Origin: Typha latifolia
Lineage: Eukaryota > Streptophyta > Magnoliopsida > Poales > Typhaceae
Assembly: GCA_019914945.1 (NCBI GenBank)
Contig: CM034102.1
Location: forward strand, 10,715,501-10,779,500
Length of the DNA: 64,000 bases
Direction of reading: 5' to 3'
Part shown: in pieces, positions 47,200-57,950 of the stretch
Layout of the letters: each line of letters begins with the position of its first letter
Position numbering within the stretch: the first letter of the stretch is position 1
Made by a program: the position numbers and the translations under genes
The notes under the pieces: model-generated
The model's input: only the letters and a program-made list of their open reading frames with translations
Database searches by the model: none
Told to the model about the DNA's origin: nothing

Positions 47200-48253
47200 T
47201 GAAAAATTCCTACACACAAGTATGTATCTAAATACTAGGCAAAGATATCACTCGTTCGCTTAAGTAAAAGTCCGTAGAAATATTAAGAACGAAAGCAGAG
47301 ATGAACGTTAAGATTTTAACGTGGAAAAACCCAAATGGGATAAAACCACGGTTTCAAACTCGGATCAAAACCAATCACTAGAATAGTAGCAGTTACAAGT
47401 TTGACTCACAAAACAACCCGTCGATCCAAACGACTTTGTTCCTCTCAGTCTTGCTCGCTAGAACCCACGATTCATTGCTTCTCGTGATTGAAGTCCAACC
47501 TTAGTAGCCCTCGAGATTGATCTTTCATCTAGATAGCCCTTAAGACGAAAGATTAAGTTTTGTAGATGAGTAGGACCTTGTTGGTTGAAGAACCGATGTA
47601 GCCTTAAGAAGTCTCCTTCAATAATGCTTCTTCAACCTCCCTAGAGATAGGGCATCACAATCCTTATATATGATCTCCAAGATAGAGCCAAATCCAAGTC
47701 TTATCCGAACTCATGAGAATCCAAGTTTTTCAAACTTCGTTGGTGCATTCGAACGCGGCCCGAGTGCGTTCGAACGGCCTAACTTGATCTCAGGTGCGTT
47801 CGAACGGGCCCGAGTGCATTCGAACGCGACAGCTTGAATTCTTCAGGTTGTATTCGAATGCGTTTGTGAACGCAGCTCTCGGTCTATGTGAACGCAGTAC
47901 CCGCGTTCGAACGCGTTTGTGAACACAGCTCTCGGTATGTGTGAATGTAGTACCCGCATTCGAATTCGTTTGTGAACGCAGCTCTCGGTCTATGTGAACG
48001 CAGTACCCGCGTTCAAACGCGTTTGTAAACGTAGCTCTCGGTCTGTGTGAACATAGTACCCGCATTCGAACGCGTTTGTGAACGCACCGTGTTCGAAAGC
48101 GTTTATGAACGCGGTGTGAACTCAACAGCTTTTCTCCAATAATATTGTAATTCTTCAAACCAGAGATATTCTAGACTTGTATAAAGCTCATATACATGTA
48201 AAAATACACTTAGAATATTTTATACATAATTGCCAACAATTAAAAACCTAATA
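47200..48253 (-). mobile_element. 5' LTR of Sirevirus 2
   Basis: Runs (plus orientation) from TGAAAAATTCC to AAAAACCTAATA, the last dinucleotide changed from CA. U3 (47740-48110) has many CGTTCGAACG palindromes and about five 54-bp units, more than in the other two copies. Confidence 0.93.
47662..47670 (-). promoter_or_regulatory. TATA box (TATATAAGG) in Sirevirus 2 LTR
   Basis: Same motif and placement as at 11200 and 40620. Confidence 0.68.
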
Positions 48254-48974
48254 GAGGCAATGATGTAGAGTTGCGGGCTCTAAGGGGTCGTACCAATGTG
48301 CGATACCGACCTCGGTATGGGGCTTACGATTGAGGTCTTTAGTCTGCAAAGCGGATGACCGATCATGCTGTTAGTCGGGTTATGGGCAGGCGATTCTACC
48401 GCTAGGGTCTATCCTCCCTTGAGGGCCTGTATTAGGAGGAGTATCATGCATAAAGAAGGGATAAACTAACCATAATCCATCCTGTCAGAGTATGCTTGCC
48501 CGTTATTGACATATGTACTCCATGTTGCGATGCATATTATCCTACATGATGCACCTTCCTATATCTCATTTTGAGCTGGATGTGATAATTATTACTGATG
48601 AATACTTAGGGATAGTACCACTTGCTAAGCATTAGGCTCATTTTTGTTGACATTAAATGCAGATTGACTTACCCCTAGCGAGAGGCTTGGCAGCTACTAG
48701 CTAGTAGGGCGATGACATTCTGAACTTATAATCAGGGATCTATATCCTCATTTTATAGCTACTTTGATTATGTACCCTTATCGGGGACGTTTACCCTTCT
48801 ATTATATTTTGGATGGATTTGCTATGGCCTGGAGGCCCTTTCTCCGTATTCCGCTTAAATTATTTGGATTCCTTGTTTTGATCGCGTGTTGTCTACCTTC
48901 TAAATTCCCATGTGACCTTCATGTGACGGGTAAGCCTCGTGAGAGTCACATGGCAGTATTGGGGTGTTACAACA

Positions 48975-48987
48975 TGGTATCAGAACC
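48975..48987 (+). promoter_or_regulatory. Primer binding site of Tekay-like element
   Basis: TGGTATCAGAACC follows the LTR end GGGGTGTTACA by 3 nt. It has one change from the standard initiator-Met site. Confidence 0.88.
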
Positions 48988-49166
48988 AGGTTTTCAAAAA
49001 AAAAATTTTGGCAAATTCATCGGAGATACAACACCTACGAAAAGATATATGAATATATATATATATATGGAATGAACAAAAAATAAATAATAATAATGTA
49101 GGTTTGTCAATACCAATGTGTTTACCTTTTAGGTCTTAATATGGGTTGTCAATTCGCAAATCCAGG

Positions 49167-49283
49167 ATGCCACCCCGTCGTCATTGTACTACCATCTCTG
49201 AGGACGCGTCAACGCTAGTCGGGAACCCTGATGCAGAGGTGACACCGGTCAGCATAGATACATTTGCACGCTTGGTCCAGTAG
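49167..49283 (+). pseudogene. Tekay-like gag N-terminus, 38 codons
   Basis: An ATG opens MPPRRHCTTISEDASTLVG, the Met-Pro-Pro-Arg-Arg start common in this lineage, and a TAG ends it after SIDTFARLVQ. The rest of gag, protease and most of RT are deleted: the next recognisable coding text, 30 nt on, is the RT C-terminus. Confidence 0.75.
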
Positions 49284-49314
49284 CAAGCGACTGACTAGTG
49301 TATCTGAAGTTTGA

Positions 49315-49918
49315 AGTTTCCTTGGGCTTGCTGGCTATTACAGACGCTTTGTGGAGGGAGTTTCAAAAATTGCCTCCCCTTTTCTAGGCTGATCTGCAAG
49401 AACCAATAGTTTGTGTGGGACCCAAATTGTGAAGAGAGCTTCCTAGAGTTGAAACATCGGTTGACGACAACCCCGTCGTCACGATACCTCGGAGTGGGGC
49501 CATATTCCAAGTGTAGTAGCCTATGTCTCCCGTCAACTGAAGGACTACGAGAAGAACTACCGAAGGACTACGAGAAGAACTACCCCACTCATGACTTGGA
49601 GTTAGCTACGGTAGTTTTTGCTCTCAAAATCTGGCGACACCACCTTTATGGGGAGAAGTGCAAAATCTTTTTCGACCATAAGAGCCTCAAGTATTTATTC
49701 ATTCAAAAAGATTTGAACCTTTGTCAACGGCGATGGCTAGAGCTGGTCAATGACTATGATTGCACCATCAACTACCACCCAGGAAAGGCTAACATGGTGG
49801 CGGATGCGTTGAGTAAGAAATCGTCAGGCAATCTCGCCTTTGTGCTTACTAAGCATCCATTCCTTTTGAGGGACATGCAGCGTTTGGATACCCCAATACT
49901 AGCTCGGAGGGGAGGAAT
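49315..49918 (+). pseudogene. Tekay-like RT thumb and RNase H fragment
   Basis: SFLGLAGYYRRFVEGVSKIA (from 49315) is the conserved gypsy RT C-terminal block. After a stop and frame change, [18 protein letters not shown] leads into RNase [49 protein letters not shown]. Part of the RNase H N-terminal side is lost, and a 20-bp unit (GGACTACGAGAAGAACTACC) is duplicated near 49540-49580. Beyond 49870 the zinc-binding domain of integrase is missing. Confidence 0.88.
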
Positions 49919-49931
49919 ACCCCAATAAGGA

Positions 49932-50928
49932 TGCCATTTGGGTTATTGTAGGCAGGTTAACTAAATTGGCACACTTCCTGTCGATCAGCATCTCCGACTC
50001 GATGGAACAACTTGCCATTTAGTTCAGGGATGAGATATTTTGTCGGCATGGGGTTCCTATCTCTGTCACATCTGATTAGGACCCCAGGTTTGTGTCTCGA
50101 TTTTGGCACCACCTGCCTAAGTCCTTTGGGACCAGGTTGCAGTACAGCACAGCTTACCACCCTCAGACTAATGGGAAGACTGAGCATGTCATTTAGACCT
50201 TAGAGGACATGCTTCGGGCCAATGTGGTGGATTTTGGGTTGGGGTGGGACCGGCATCTATCGCTAATTGAGTTTGCTTATAATAATAGCTATCATTCTAG
50301 TATTGGAATGCCTCCTTATGAGGCCCTCAATGGGCGCAAATGTCGGATGCCAATTAGTTGGGATGAGATAGGGGAGAGAAAAGTGGAGAATGTTGTACTG
50401 GTACAAGCAACTATCGACAAGGTCTGCTTAATCCGAGAGCGCCTATGGACTGCTCAAAGTCAACAGAAGAGCTATGCAGATCATCGACGTCGTGACCTGG
50501 AGTTTCAAGTTGGGAATAAAGTTTTTCTCCAAGTGTCACCTTGGAAGGGGGTTTCTCGTTTTGGGAGGAAGGGCAAACTGAGCCCTCGCTATTTGAGATA
50601 TTAGAGCGCATTGAGCTAGTGGCTTACCGGGTCGCCCTAACCTCGATTTGGCTCAGATCCGTGACGTTTTTCATGTGTCCGTGCTAAGGGGTTACATGCA
50701 CGATCCTTCCCATGTTCTTCAGTATGAGCCCATTCGCCTCAAGAAGGATTTAAGCAATGAAGAGCAGCTGATATAGATTCTTGACATGGAGACGAAGACG
50801 CTGAGAGCCAAAACCATACATTTGGTCAAAGTACTCTAGACAAATCATCAGTGGAGGAGGCCTCCTAGGAGCGTGAGGAAGAGATGCAGGCAACCTATCC
50901 TTTCCTGTTTGAATCGCTATGTGAGTAA
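49932..50928 (+). pseudogene. Tekay-like integrase core and chromodomain
   Basis: Begins AIWVIVGRLTKLAHFL, where the family usually has VDRLTK. GVPISVTSD contains the second catalytic Asp and AYHPQTNGKTE the catalytic Glu. The first Asp and the zinc domain are missing upstream. Stops occur after LAI, TSD and HVI. From 50209 an open stretch of 131 codons gives GWDRHLSLIEFAYNNSYHSS, GRKCRMPISWDE and DLEFQVGNKVFLQVSPWKGV. The C-terminal part holds a chromodomain-like segment (ILDMETKTLRAKTIHLVKVL) and, after a shift, ATYPFLFESLCE ending at a TAA at 50926. Dead copy. Confidence 0.88.
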
Positions 50929-50968
50929 TTAAATTTCGAGTAAAATTTTTTTGTAATGGTAGTAGAGA

Positions 50969-51219
50969 TGTAAAAAAAATGGGGCACGTTAGGGGCACGT
51001 GCCCACCCTCATATCCCCTCCCTTGTCAGGCTAGGGTGAGGGGAAAAGGGCAGACCGAGCCCTCCCCCCTTCCCCCCTAAGCATGCCACCATCGGCGTGC
51101 GCAGAGGGGGGGCAACCTCAGGCAAAGAGCCTCTACCACCTCCCTCTCTCTCTCTTTCTCTCTCTCTCTCTCCCTCCCTCCCTCCCTATTTGTTCTCCCC
51201 CCTCGAGAAGAGCTCGGCG
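50969..51219 (+). mobile_element. 3' LTR of Tekay-like element, first part
   Basis: Starts TGTAAAAAAAATGGGGCACG and aligns with 35284 onward (ACGTGCCCACCCTCAT, TCCCCTCCCTTGT, the CT-rich run, GAAGAGCWCGGCG). Interrupted at 51220 by solo LTR-D3 and resumed at 54182. Confidence 0.88.
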
Positions 51220-53797
51220 TGTAACGCCCCCACCCGGCACGCCCATGCGCCCACACGGCACGCGCGGCGCACGCAACAGGTCGGGCGGGGCCCGTCACGC
51301 ACAGATACTCTCCTGTGCACATATAATCATGACATCATCAAATAACACCTACTAACCTATCCATGATCACATAATCCATCACCAAATAAATCATACTCTT
51401 AACCGAATAAACCTGTTAACATATGAATATCAAAGTCCACAATAATATACACTAGACCGCTATATAATCTGGCAGGACCCACACAGGCCACAACAAACCA
51501 TCAAGATACAACTAAAATAACTAATACAAGAGTACACTATGATTCGACTTGTATTATACAAATCATCGTCTAATACAAAAGAGTACAAATATCAAATACT
51601 TGTACAACTCAATTTCTATATAAACTATCATCTATACCATCTCGCGTCTATAGCTCACCTCATCATTGCTCTAAAATATCTTCTCAAGTCGCTATCACGT
51701 ACCACATATCTAAGGGGGTTAGAAAAGAAATAAAGAGAGTCATGAGCAAAAGGCTTAGTGAATAGACCTTACCCCGAATCAGTGATGCCAAGCAGAGAGT
51801 AAATCATGTACTGGATAATATGAATCAAAAAGAGTATCATGTCATGAATGAGTATATGAATATATCCTCAATAATATATAAATGAAAAGTAGATAACATG
51901 TCACAACTGATAAAAGTATATAATCCTCGACCATGAGTAAACAAATCTCCATATCATACTATCATCATAACTCTCTCTCAAATATGACACATGATGCATG
52001 CCGACCATGACCACGTTATGATATCAAATGCAATCATATATGATGAATATTGACCACTCGATAATCAGGTAATCAAATGATAATGAAATCATATGCATTT
52101 CTCAACATCATAATCATCACCGACATCTCAGTATAATATCGACATACTAGACCACTTTGCACAGTCAACACCCGGTACCCGGTCTCAACATCATGCCCGA
52201 AGGCTCCGAGCATACTCTGCCATCCGCAAGGAGTATCTCAAATATAATCATACCCTGCCATCCACTAAGGGTATCAATCTCCATCCAGACCGAGCACCCT
52301 TCTAGCTGATAGAAATCTCGTGAGGATAACTCGCCACATATGCCCTGGCGAACGGCATGTGTCCGAATGTCTGCTGCACACACAGACTAATGACCTCGGA
52401 CGTAAGGCCAACAGGATCGCGACCATGTTGAGCGATCAATCATCCACCAAGCGCGTCCTAACCCTCGTGCCCACGCGGGTATCCTCACGCTTTCTATCAA
52501 CTATCCTATCAAACACATTTCATGCTTTCCTTCTAAATGACAGATCATATGCATATATCCAGTACGATAACAAGTCAATGCATAACATGAATTTAGGTGG
52601 AATAGGAATCAAGAGAAAATGATGCAATGTAGTCTCCAAATGTATCGTCAACACATGCATACTCATGCTAATCTATTACATGCATACTCATGCTACAGAT
52701 CAACTCGGTAAACAATCATAACAGTAGAATCATCTCTAATCATCTCTAAATATGTCACCAATGTACTCATATTCCAAATCAGCATAATCGAATGCATGAT
52801 AAAATATGCTCGACTATAATCATCTCTAGATAAAATCATATAATCATGTTGGAGGCCAAAACATGCATGTACATAAATGTATAATATAACCTAATTTGAG
52901 AGAGGCGTCTAAGAGATAAGACTACTCACAGTCTGATCAGAAGACACAAACCACGCATCTCTCACGCCCGTCAGTTAACCGAGTGACACTCATCGCTAGC
53001 AAAGTCCACGGGGTCTCAAATAAGGGGTTCGAGATATGAAAATATTTAAGTAACATAAAGTTAGTTGTTTATCCCAATATAACCCGTTCGAGTAAAATAT
53101 GATGATTTATTAGATTTTAGAATTTCTACTTATTTTTATAATTGGCTAGATTTTTAATTATAAATAAAATATAAATATAGATAAAAACCTAATTATAATT
53201 AAATTATATCTTGATTAATTAGGGACTATGTAGTCATTATCTTATTTGTTACAAAATAATAATGTATAATAAATTATTAGAATTATTTAAAATGTATCTC
53301 ATAAAAATATTGGTATATAAATTTGATAATTATAATTTACAAATCTATATATTAATCTAATAGAGATATAAATAAATAAATATGAGTATTACTTATATTT
53401 ATACCTAATTAATCATTGATTATACAAATTACAATTAATACTAAACATATTGAAGAATATATTATTATTAAAATAATTAATGTCTAAATAATCTATTTGC
53501 ATTAATTAAGAAGGAAAAACCTAAATAAATAACATCAAATAAATAAATAATTAAAACACTGCTACAGTGCTGGGCCGAGCCCAACACTGTGCAGAAAAAG
53601 AAGAAGTGGAAGCTAAGGAGGGAAGAGAAAAAGAAAGAAAGAAAGGAAGAAGAAGAAGAAGAAGAAGAAGAAGAAGAAGAGAGGAGGCGAGGGAGGTGCG
53701 AACCCGGCCTGCGGGGAGGGCACCGGCAGCTGGTGGCCAGCCAGTTGCCGGCCTCTCGTCGGCGCCTCGGCTCCGACGAGCCCGAGCCCAAAGAAGG

Positions 53798-53851
<54 letters not shown>

Positions 53852-54176
53852 AGAGAGATAGTGATAGAGAGAGAGGAGGAGGAGGAGGAGGCTCACCTGT
53901 GACAGCACGACGATAGCGGCGGTGGTTCGGTAGTGGGGGAGAGAGAGAGAGAGTCCTGAGGGAAGAAGAAGAGAGAGAGACCGAACGAGAGATAGAGAGA
54001 GAGAAAAGGCAGTGGCTGCGGCGGGCCGTAGTCGGTTGGCTGCGGCGACGCGAGGGTGGGTGCGTGGCTCCTCCCCCACGCTGCCCCAATGCATGGGCAC
54101 GAGGTCGGCCACACTATGGCCGGCCACGTCGTGCCCATGTAAAGATTTTTTTATTTTTTGGGATTGGGTTGTTACA
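51220..54176 (-). mobile_element. Solo LTR, family D, copy 3 (TSD CGGCG)
   Basis: Starts TGTAACGCCCCCACCC, ends GGGTTGTTACA, and is flanked by CGGCG (51215-51219 and 54177-54181). The unbroken site is visible in the other LTR of the same host element at 35519-35530 (CACGGCGTCACC). It is 2957 bp long, about 830 bp longer than copy 1. The extra part (about 53035-53890) is AT-rich plus a GA-rich region also present in copy 2, so copy 1 probably lost it. Long frames at 53477-54127 come from the GA/CT-rich part. Confidence 0.93.
53802..53846. repeat. (GA)n microsatellite in LTR-D3
   Basis: A GA tract of about 45 bp. It gives Ser-Leu and Arg-Glu repeat frames that are artefacts. Confidence 0.95.
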
Positions 54177-54181
54177 CGGCG

Positions 54182-55040
54182 TCACCCCCCTTCCTTCCAC
54201 CCTTCTCCTCTCCCTCTGTAAGCGTCATCATGATCGTCGCCCTCGTGGTCAGGCTAGTCTAGTCCTCGTCATCATCGGCGAGTCTTCCCCCTTCCTCCTT
54301 GTCTTTCTTTCCTCTCTGGTGATGACGCGGCACTTCGGGCTGCACGTCATTACCATCCCTCCTCCCACGGTAAGGCAGCGGCGGAGGACCGTCGACCTTG
54401 GTGCCCTCCCTCCCGGTAGGGTTGGCGACTTGACGGGGGATGGGAGGTGGTACCCCCCTCTCGACTCGGGCTAGGAATGAAGCAGCCAAGTGCAGTAGGC
54501 ACGCCCAAGGCAGTGCCTGCCTCGAGCATCTCCCGCCAGTACGAGCATGCTTGGCTCGAACTGGGGCAGGTTGAGCCTGCACATGTCAGGCGCGCTCAAG
54601 TGTGTCTACCTCGGGCTAGGCACGACCAGCTTGGTCTCGCCTACTTTGGGCTAGCCCGAGCGCTGCTGCCTCGAGTTGGGCATGACCAGCTCGGTCGCGC
54701 CCGCCTCGGGCTAGCTCAACCAACTCAGGAGCATCAAACCTGCTCTGGGCTGGACTAGGCCAGCCCAAGCGTGGCTGCCTCGGGCTGGGCGCGACCAGCT
54801 TGGTCGTGCCACCTTGGGCTGGGTCAGCCAGCCCGGGCGCGTCGAACTCGCCTTGGGCTAGATTAGGCCAGCCTAGGCTCACCCCCTTGGGCTGGCTCAG
54901 TCGGCTGAAGCATGTTAAGCCGCCTTAGGCTGGCTAGGCCAACCCAAGTGCATTGTGCCGCCCAAGGCTGGGTTGGGCCAGCCCGGGTGCGCCCGCCTAG
55001 GGCGTGTTGTGCCGCCTCGGGCATGTGGTGCCGCCCCCGC
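54182..55040 (+). mobile_element. 3' LTR of Tekay-like element, second part, truncated
   Basis: Continues the match to 35526 onward: CCTCGTCTTTCTTTCC-type text, GGTGCCCTCCC, GCCTCGAGCATCTCCCGCC, then the GGGCTAGCTCGACCAAC-rich part equivalent to 35940-36040 and 36680-36830. It breaks off near 55040 into unrelated LTR sequence. Confidence 0.82.
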
Positions 55041-56112
55041 CGTAGATTGAATGGCTAAATTAGAAGATATCTTTAGAAAAGTGAATAAATGTCGAAGAGT
55101 TAACTTTGATACCAATTTGTTATGAACCAGCTTGACCCAATTCGAATCAGTTTTTGGATAGAAATTTATACAGAACTTTAAGGAGAGTTTTTGATAGATT
55201 TGTTTATTGGATTGATATAAAATTTTGATAAGTTGTTGCCTTAAAAAAGATTTTTATAATGAATCTAATTTCACATAGATCAGATGGCTAGATTAGAAGA
55301 TATCTTCAGAAACATAGATGAAGGTCGGAGGGTTAGCTCTGATACCAATGCTAGAAATCAGATCGGGAATGATCCGGATTTAAGAAAATTATGAAAATTG
55401 GTAGAATCATGAGTTAAGGTTCTAATGGATTTTTTATTTGAATCCGAGGTCTAGATGAAAAGATATAAATAAAACAATAAAGCGAGGTCGAAATATGGTA
55501 GAATAGTAAATATTCAACATTGCAACAATCGTCGGAGGGTGACGGATGACCCTATAGTAGGGAGGCTGCTAGAGGAAGGTGGTAGCTTTGGTTTGGATAC
55601 TTAGAATTGTTTTACGATTACGATCTACTCCTATGAAGATAAAGACAATCTAATGGCTAGGGTAAAAATAGTAAATGCGATAATAAGATATTAATTAAAT
55701 TAAATTAAATTAATTCTCAATGCTTGGATATTTGGATTTCTAGATGAATAAACAAAGAAACCCAACTCCTCTACATATAGATGTTAGATATAATGAGTCC
55801 TATTCGGAGTTAGCCCTAAAATTTTATATGACTCGAACTAGGACTTGTCTTTAAAGGCTTATATGACTTAATTGAACTTGCCTTAGTGGCTTATATGACT
55901 TTATTAAACTTACCTTAGTGACTTACATGACTTAACTAGACTTACCTTAAGAGATTACATAAATATAAATAAATTAAAAGATAAATAAGTTCGACCCATC
56001 GAGCCCAATGTCGTCATGAGGCGATTCGATCTAACCTTGTTCGCATTAAGACTTGCAGAAAAGAGTTAATTCTATTCAATTTACTTAGTTTTAATTTTCA
56101 TGTGTGTGGTAA
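55041..56112 (-). mobile_element. LTR-C-type remnants with two decayed leaders
   Basis: 55349-56047 resembles the LTR at 21391-22081 (shared GGTCTAGATGAAAAGATATA, CAATGCTTGGATA, GACTTAATTGAACTTGCCTT units). A minus-strand PBS-like GCTCTGATACCAA precedes it at 55336-55348. The 60-70 nt before that PBS (TGGCTAGATTAGAAGATATC) recurs at 55051-55115 before a second, different LTR-like start (TGTTATGAACCAGC at about 55128). So two related minus-strand elements lie in fragments, with no coding domain. Confidence 0.6.
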
Positions 56113-56390
56113 TGATACACTTAGTTAGGATCTTTTCTTATTGCATTCGGTATTTATTTTCATTAAAATAAAACTTCTGTAGGTCGCGTTCGTATGCAAG
56201 TGGAGTCGCGTTCAAACGCCCTTGTGAATGCCTTGTGAACGCCCGCATTTGAACGCCTCTATCGCATTCGCAAATCTAGAGAAAGGGTTTTTTGAGTGTG
56301 TTCGAACGCAATTGGGTGCGCGAGAATCCTCTAAAATTAGGGTTTCATATTATTTTAGGATTTGTTGGCTAGCTTCTATAAATATGTGGA
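56113..56390 (+). mobile_element. LTR-B, 5' part, split by gypsy A
   Basis: Starts TGATACACTTAGTTAGGATC, the same tip as the inverted fragment ending at 61770 and the copy ending near 36672. It contains CGTTCGAACG-like palindromes (several mutated) and a TATA box at 56376. It resumes at 60645 after the inserted element; total about 790 bp. Confidence 0.85.
56376..56384 (+). promoter_or_regulatory. TATA box of LTR-B (CTATAAATA)
   Basis: Lies downstream of the palindrome cluster, in the same position as the TATA box in the related LTR-A. The gypsy A insertion sits 6 bp after it. Confidence 0.55.
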
Positions 56391-57119
56391 TGATACGATC
56401 TCCTCTTTTGGCTAAGGTTCAATCTCTTCCAATTCTCAGATCTTGACTAATTCTAGCATGGAACTTTGTAAATAGATCTCGAAAGATACCGCCATCCGAT
56501 CAACGTGAAATTTGGACATAGCCCTAGAAAAGAGTTTTCCAATAAATCAAGATTCAGGCAGATCGGATGTGGGGATCTTGAGATATCGTTCGATTAGTGG
56601 ACAAATGTCAGGGGGTTTGATCAGGATCTATGGATGGAGGCACGAGATCCTAGATGATGGTGGTTGGGGGTGGACCGACGTTAATGGGGTGGCACCGGTG
56701 AAAAATATGGTGGAAGGTTTATGGTTGATGGAAGGGTTAGGGCAAGTGTTGGATAGATTGGAAGAAGGGGGAGGAGAGGGCCAACCCTAAGGGACTAGGG
56801 TGATTGGCCGGTCGAGAAAGGTTAGAAGCGGCGTCGCCAGGGATCGAGAGAACGAGAGCGAAGAAGATAGAGGCAAGGCAAAACTCAATTCATAAATAAT
56901 GACTCCATGGTTGCCATCCACATCCTTTAGAGGCTAACCAAACAATTCAAAATTAACCCTAAATAGTACATTATGGCCGACCGCGTTCGAACACGCCTGC
57001 TTGCGTTCAAACGCACCTAGTTCGCTCTTCTCTAGATTTGCGAACGTGATGCAGGCGTTCAAACGCGCGACCAAACGCATATGTTTCCCACTTCTTTGGA
57101 TTTGCGAACTTGATACACA
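56391..57119 (-). mobile_element. 3' LTR of gypsy A, truncated
   Basis: Matches 59729-60445 of the 5' LTR and stops at the junction near 57119, so the U3 start (about 190 nt) is missing. Confidence 0.88.
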
Positions 57120-57140
57120 GATTTGGCATTCATGCACATA

Positions 57141-57950
57141 TTAATGATGAGCGGTATTGTATGACCACTCGGCCCATGGAAGGAATTTGACCCAATCCTT
57201 TGGTCGATCTACCACAAAGCTTCGCAAGTATTGCTCCAGTCCATGATTTACCACCTCGGTTTGGCCATCCATCTCGGTGTGATAAGCTGAACTAAGGTTG
57301 ATTCGAGTCTCTTGCAATCTGAAAAACTCGGACCAAAACTCGCTGATGAAGATGCGATTTCGGTCTAATACGATCGTCCTAGGCATCCCATGCAAGCGCG
57401 CCACTTCCCGAACAAAAATTTCAGCAACCTTTTTCGCTGAAAACAGGTGAGACAATGCTATAAAATGAGCATATTTGCTCAGCCTATCCACCAAAACAAA
57501 CACCACCGATTATCCTCGGACCTCCGACAGCCCTTCGATTAAGTCCATTGAGATGTCCTCCCAAATATGCTCCGATATAGGCAGTGGTTGCAACAGCCCG
57601 CTGGGTTTGAGCGTCTCCAATTTGACTCGTTGGCAGATTTGGCATTCACGCACATATTTCTTCATGTCCGACTTCATTGTTGTCCATGTACAGTTTTGGG
57701 CTAGCCGCTTGTAGGTATGTAAGACCCTTTCATGGCCTGCTATAGGAGTGTTATGGAAGTGTGCCATCAATAGTCTCCGTAGCTCTTCGTCCGCGGGTAC
57801 CTTGATCCACCCGCGCTCGAGTACCAACCTGTTGCGCTCCTCGTGCTCGGGGTGGCTTGATGGGTTCTCTCTCAGCTCCTCCATGAGTCGGACCAGTTCA
57901 CTATCCTCTGCGTTGGGGCTCTCCGCAGATCTAAGAAAAAAGAAAAAATT
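57141..57950 (-). pseudogene. Gypsy integrase, zinc domain and DD35E core
   Basis: The zinc-binding part reads AHFHNTPIAGHERVLHTYKR and YVRECQICQRVK (two His, two Cys present). The core begins HIWEDISMDLIEGL with the first catalytic Asp. One in-frame TAA (57507-57509) follows SEVRG. Downstream, FVLVDRLSKYAHFI, TIVLDRN with the second Asp and AYHTEMDGQTE with the Glu are intact, with exactly 35 residues between Asp and Glu. Coding ends at PWAEWSYNTAHH, where the deletion junction cuts it, so the C-terminal domain is missing. Confidence 0.92.

Larger units (their letters stand above)
41389..48253 (-). mobile_element. Sirevirus 2: gag-pol without post-pol ORF (TSD GAGGC)
   Basis: Flanked by GAGGC at 41384-41388 and 48254-48258. 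On the minus strand: full 5' LTR 47200-48253, PBS 47186-47198, gag from 47150, pol to 42239, then the non-coding block shared with derivative 1 (41437-41900), then only 48 nt of 3' LTR (41389-41436). A deletion has removed the post-pol ORF and nearly all of the 3' LTR. The RT signature MMGELKFFLGLQI and the gag and protease types fit the Sirevirus (SIRE/Maximus) lineage of Ty1/copia. Confidence 0.92.
35284..55040 (+). mobile_element. Tekay/Del-like chromovirus carrying four nested insertions
   Basis: The 5' LTR starts at 35284 (TGTAACATACC, preceded by GCTGA) and ends at 48971 (GGGGTGTTACA), followed by a PBS and a short internal domain with gag, RT/RNase H, integrase and chromodomain scraps. 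The 3' LTR starts at 50969 and is truncated near 55040. LTR pieces are 35284-36047, 36673-37459, about 41157-41388 and 48259-48971 on the 5' side, and 50969-51219 plus 54182-55040 on the 3' side. Inserted in them are LTR-B (36048-36672), two Sireviruses and solo LTR-D3. The chromodomain and the order of pol domains place it in the Tekay/Del chromovirus lineage. Confidence 0.85.

Noticed and set aside
48975..48987. Possible tRNA gene fragment
   Set aside because: The tRNA-like match is only the 13-nt primer binding site; no cloverleaf is present here or at the other PBS sites.
48764..49075. 103-codon frame across an LTR end
   Set aside because: Spans the Tekay LTR terminus and PBS; not a gene.
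53477..54127. 216-codon minus-strand frame, the third longest in the window
   Set aside because: Runs across GA, GAA and GAGGAG tracts of solo LTR-D3; sequence is Ser/Leu/Phe-repetitive with no domain.
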